A stretch of DNA of 64,000 nucleotides, taken from NCBI GenBank assembly GCA_034509495.1, contig CM067505.1, positions 2,240,594 through 2,304,593 of the forward strand. The letters are read 5' to 3'. Positions 60,201 through 64,000 of this stretch are shown here, in pieces. This stretch comes from Acestrorhynchus altus (taxonomy: Eukaryota; Chordata; Actinopteri; Characiformes; Acestrorhynchidae). The notes beneath the pieces were generated by a model. That model did not search any database and was not told the origin of the DNA. It saw only the letters and a list, made by a program, of their open reading frames with translations. Position numbers and translations under genes: made by a program. How positions within the stretch are numbered: position 1 is the stretch's first letter; every line of letters starts with the position of its first letter.

Positions 60201-62650
60201 TTTATTATAGCACACGAACAAATGTAATGTTAACGTTTCTGATCTTTAGCACAGAATAGAACAATTCATCCAATTACGGGAGCGTCGGGTTAAAAGGCGC
60301 CTTAATGCTCCATCTGCTGGATGGATGTCAGTATTTCCCGACTGTTAAAACAAAGGTGTCGATATACAGGCTTCAGGACATCGGGATGCTGAATTACACC
60401 ATTCAGTTTAAACATCGGTCAGTAGAAAGACCTTGAGGGACAGAAGTGTGGGACCATCTATATTGTAGCTGCCGTACAAAAATCTCCAAATGGGAACTTC
60501 ACAGAAAAGATCAACGTAAAAAGATTTTATTCAATGTCATCTTTCGAGCATTTCTATTGGTCCACACATCATGAAATTCTGAACAAGTGTTTGATTCACA
60601 TTACATCAAAAAGTGAAAAACAGGCAAAAATGGACATACAAGGTTTTTGTGTGACATCGATGATTTTCCATCCATGAATGTAAATTAGTGATGATGCCTG
60701 GGGTTCATGCTGCTTATTAATCTATATTCCCTTTCCCACATCCCATATACACAATCACTTTTTATAGCCAGGGCCTGGATTCCCAAAAGATTTCCTAAGA
60801 AAAACACTTGTTGAGAATAAGAACGTTCTTAAATTCAATAAAAAAAAAAGACTAAAAAAAATCATGTCTTAAAAGTCTTAATTTTTTAAGATTTCTTAAT
60901 CATTTTTGTGTTTCTCATTTGTAACATGGCCCTTTATGCTGTAATTTACAGCTTATACAACTGCAATTTTACATTTTTCATTATCGAATGCAAAACAAAA
61001 CATTTAAAAAAATATAAGAAAAAATTAGAAGTGATGGTGAAGGACGTAGTAAAATACATACATTCACCTGGTAAAATATTACAACTGTCGTGTTATTTTG
61101 GAAAAATACATTTTACGAATGGAAGTTGTTCAAATTTACTTATGAATATTCTGAAGTATGAAGTTCAGAAAAACAGCCCATATATAAGGAGAATTTTTCT
61201 TACGACACTTCTATAAATCCAGTCCCCGAACAGGAACAATAAAATCCACATTTACTCCGTTCTAGTCAGGTAAGACCACAATCATAAACCAATACAGTTA
61301 TTTTACACCATAACACTTACCAGTCATATGCCTTGATTGGGGCGAACAGTTAAGATTTGCTTTCCAGACATATATGAGGTGTCAGAAGACAAAATTCCAC
61401 CGATGTCCTCTTTAAAACTCTTATTTACACTAAAGAAAGAGGCTGAAGCCTCAATACTGCACTTCTCTGCCCACGTATGCAGCTGTAAGGAGTGCTGATT
61501 CGGAATCAGTTTAGCTTATTGGCTCATAAACGCTTAAACAGAGATATCAAGAACAACCTGATCCAAGATGCATGATGAATGCTACAAGTCCTGGTTGAAG
61601 ATATGTGGCCTCTGTTGTCTTCCGAAAGCCATTAGTGCAGTTGATAGCAGACGCATCACAGGTCCAGCCAGTAGGTGGCGAACTAATATAGTGTAGTTTC
61701 GGTCATTGCACAATAAAACTGGGTCGAAACCAAGCCTATATTATAGGATGGAAGGAACAAGTAGCTTCATTTCATCAGTCTGAAGACCAGGAGAGCATCC
61801 AGCAGCTCTAGAGTTATGTCTGTACCCCTGGGGGTCAGGTCAGGGCGAGGTTTCAGGATAAGAGTGGGGGTAAATAAAATCACAGTAAAATCACAGTAGG
61901 TGTAGGAACAATTTGGTGGATAGGACCAATCACAGTTCGGGAGGTCCCATAATGAATGACGCAATCAAACAGGTTGGTGATTAGGACCAGTTACAGTGAG
62001 AGGGAGGTCTCAGAACCCATTAGTTGGTCATCAAAGCCAATCACGGGGGTCTTGGAACAAATAAGGCTATTTCTGATTCCCTTTCCTTTAATCACTGGAG
62101 ACCAATCATGATGTTATTATGTGTCATTTTTATGTTCTGATCAAAAAGAACAGCTGCTTGCTCTCCAGGGCTGCAAATGGATGCTTCGTCCTTGATTTGT
62201 GACATGGCCCACTCAGCTGTTTCCCAGTCCTCATCATTTGCACTTTGCACCACTGGCCGAGTCCACTGTGAGGACACAAGTACTGATCATCAGCCTGCTG
62301 TGATTGGGAGTGTGCAATAGAAAATACAATCAACACAAAGGTCCAATCCTATGTACAGTGGGATCTGAATGCAGATCAATCACAGTTGGTTGACACGGTC
62401 AGATCCGAAGGTCAGATCTGGCCTCCCATGAACGTGGTGGTTGACCTGCATGTATCTGATAAAGTTCCTGTAGTCTGGAAGATTCCAAGTTAAATGAATC
62501 CTCAGTAGTGAAGGACGATCTTCCGCGAGTTCTTCTTTAGAGTCAGGGGTTGTCGATTTATCCCACAGTGCGGCTGTGCTTGGAGCAGTACCGACATTGG
62601 CTAGCAGGGGGAGCCGGCTACACACATACTGTCTTGCTTGTACTGTGTGG
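60201..62650 (-). other. pmm1: pmm1 3' UTR candidate / convergent intergenic region
   Basis: Minus-strand AATAAA signals lie at 60526-60531 and 60201-60206 (plus TTTATT). If used, pmm1 would have a roughly 2.1-2.4-kb 3' UTR ending about 350-650 bp from the csdc2 poly(A) signal. The region is AT-rich with no coding sequence recognised. Confidence 0.35.
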
Positions 62651-63520
62651 TCAAGCTTCATTGGGCGGCGTGTTGAAGAACAGTTCTCCGCAGAGCCGCG
62701 CCGTGTCCTCGGGGGAGTAAACCGTGAAACCGATGGTTCGTGGATCTTCAAAAATCTCGTAATCGTTCCCACCCTGTTATGAAGGTGATAAGAGGAAACG
62801 TCAGTAAATCTGTGAACTCATAATGATCACAATGAAATAAAGAGTATTCAGTTATGTTTATATAGGAAATGATTTTTAAAGGATTGTATTTTTCAATAAT
62901 TAATTTAAATAATTTAATAATTTTTTAAATAATAGTTCATAATAATTATATTTTATTCACATAAGGAATACGTCACAACCTTCATGCCAAAGTGGATTAT
63001 AGTGAACTAAAAATAACACATTTGAGTGTTAATAAAGTTTTGGATTTCAGAGATAATAAATATCTGGTTCTTCATCAGTGCAACTGGATCACCACTGTCA
63101 GGCATTACGATGCGCTGCTACACCCGTCATATCTACGGATTTCTCTGTTTCTGTGTAAACACCTCTATCTTAACTAATTCAGCCTCCTTGGCTGTACTCT
63201 GAACTTTGTCCTTGTCCTGCCTCCCTCCACAACAAGACGAGCCATTAGCCCTCGGTCAGTTAAAGAGGAAAACACAAAGGAGGAGGAACTGACCTTTAAT
63301 CTTCTCAAAATCCTATTATCAGACCACCAACAGGGTCCAAATACCTGCCCCATCACCTCACACTGACACAAATGCCCTCACAAAAGAGCTGCTTCAGAGC
63401 TCACCAGGGAGGTCTCGTTCCCGAAGAAATAGATGGCGTCCAGTCCCTCTCCCTCCAGAACTTCCAGACATAAACGTTTATCCCAGCCTTCGGGGAACAC
63501 ATCGAAACTGATCAATCCAC
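62651..63520 (-). CDS. pmm1: Phosphomannomutase 1, last two coding exons (partial)
   Basis: Minus-strand exons are 63520-63405 and 62773-62651, in frame and ending in TGA. The first gives GLISFDVFPEGWDKRLCLEV (with a split Gly before it) and GLDAIYFFGNETSL. The second gives GGNDYEIFEDPRTIGFTVYS and then PEDTARLCGELFFNTPPNEA. This is the C-terminal part of an alpha-phosphomannomutase of the HAD superfamily, which converts mannose-6-phosphate to mannose-1-phosphate in the cytosol. The F-G-N-E-T-S-x-G-G-N-D signature is intact. PMM1 rather than PMM2 is called from position next to csdc2, as in human; the sequence alone also resembles PMM2 in places. The N-terminal catalytic part with the DxDxT motif lies beyond the right edge. 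Confidence 0.88.
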
Positions 63521-64000
63521 CTAAAGACAAAGAGAGAGAAATGAATGTATTTACTTCATTTGACACGCTGGGGTGGTTAGTGTGGTTTATATGTGCCGAT
63601 ATACTGAACCTGTGATCTACAAGGTGCAGAAAAATACCAAATTTAAGATTCGAGTTGAGGATTTCTTAACTTATTTGCACAAACCCCTGGTGAGGACTTC
63701 CAGAGTGTGTTTGTTCAATGTACACAGAGTTTCAGCGTCACGTCTTAAAACATGCTTCATCACACTCAACAAACCATCCTTTTCACTCCATCTGCTCCAT
63801 CTGACCAAACACATGATCTGAAAACATCTCCCTTCACATTTCTGTGGCACAACCCTCCCAAACATGCTGCTCCAAACACAAGCAAGTACTTTTCCGGACT
63901 GGAAAACTGCAGTGAGGCTGCCACTGCCCCCACAGCTTGAGGCTCCAGCACACAATTAACATGCCTAAAGTGTTACAGAGCAATTACAGAACAACAGCTG
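63521..64000 (-). other. pmm1: pmm1 intron, running off the window
   Basis: The acceptor on the minus strand is TTTGTCTTTAG. No further pmm1 exon is recognisable before the edge. Confidence 0.6.

Noticed and set aside
1..64000. tRNA, rRNA or other structured RNA genes
   Set aside because: No tRNA A/B-box pair in a cloverleaf-like context or rRNA signature was noticed by eye; a tRNAscan-SE or Infernal search would be needed to exclude short RNAs.

Overview
The window is a piece of a vertebrate nuclear chromosome, almost certainly a teleost and probably an otophysan (characin, catfish or relative). This rests on spliced genes with GT-AG introns, abundant CA/TA/GATA microsatellites, fish-type Tc1/mariner and hAT-like remnants, a LINE tail with the CATCCATCCATTTTCTA signature, and gene order matching human 22q13.2. 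The species assignment is inference.

Layout: tef (+, four coding exons, 532-5471, a PAR-bZIP transcription factor), then a long 3' UTR or downstream stretch to about 12 kb. A repeat-rich interval follows (purine-rich block 12.4-13.5 kb, Tc1 debris 13.8-14.5 kb, TIR elements). Next come tob2 (-, single coding exon 22099-23295), a CAACGTT-rich tandem array (24.8-25.3 kb), and a minisatellite/microsatellite block (27.16-28.71 kb). Then aco2 (+, 17 coding exons, 28958-41639), polr3h (+, 6 coding exons, 46808-49593), csdc2 (+, 3 coding exons, 56533-58180) and the last two coding exons of pmm1 (-, 62651-63520, running off the right edge).

All exon junctions were checked by reading frame. They assemble into proteins of 351 (Tef), 398 (Tob2), 782 (Aco2), 218 (Polr3h) and 150 (Csdc2) residues, close to the human lengths except for longer Tef, Tob2 and Polr3h. 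The genes are unrelated housekeeping or regulatory genes: circadian/PAR transcription, deadenylation, TCA cycle, RNA polymerase III, RNA binding, mannose metabolism. They form a conserved neighbourhood and not a pathway. Compared with the human order TEF-TOB2-PHF5A-ACO2-POLR3H-CSDC2-PMM1, PHF5A is not visible between tob2 and aco2, and polr3h lies on the same strand as aco2 where the human genes converge.

I see no novel multi-gene system. The most unusual signals are in and around polr3h. It has a 127-bp intron with U12-type (minor spliceosome) donor and branch point, a GC-AG first coding intron, a (TG)n tract replacing the polypyrimidine tract of another intron, and a 59-bp-arm near-perfect foldback just upstream of the coding start.
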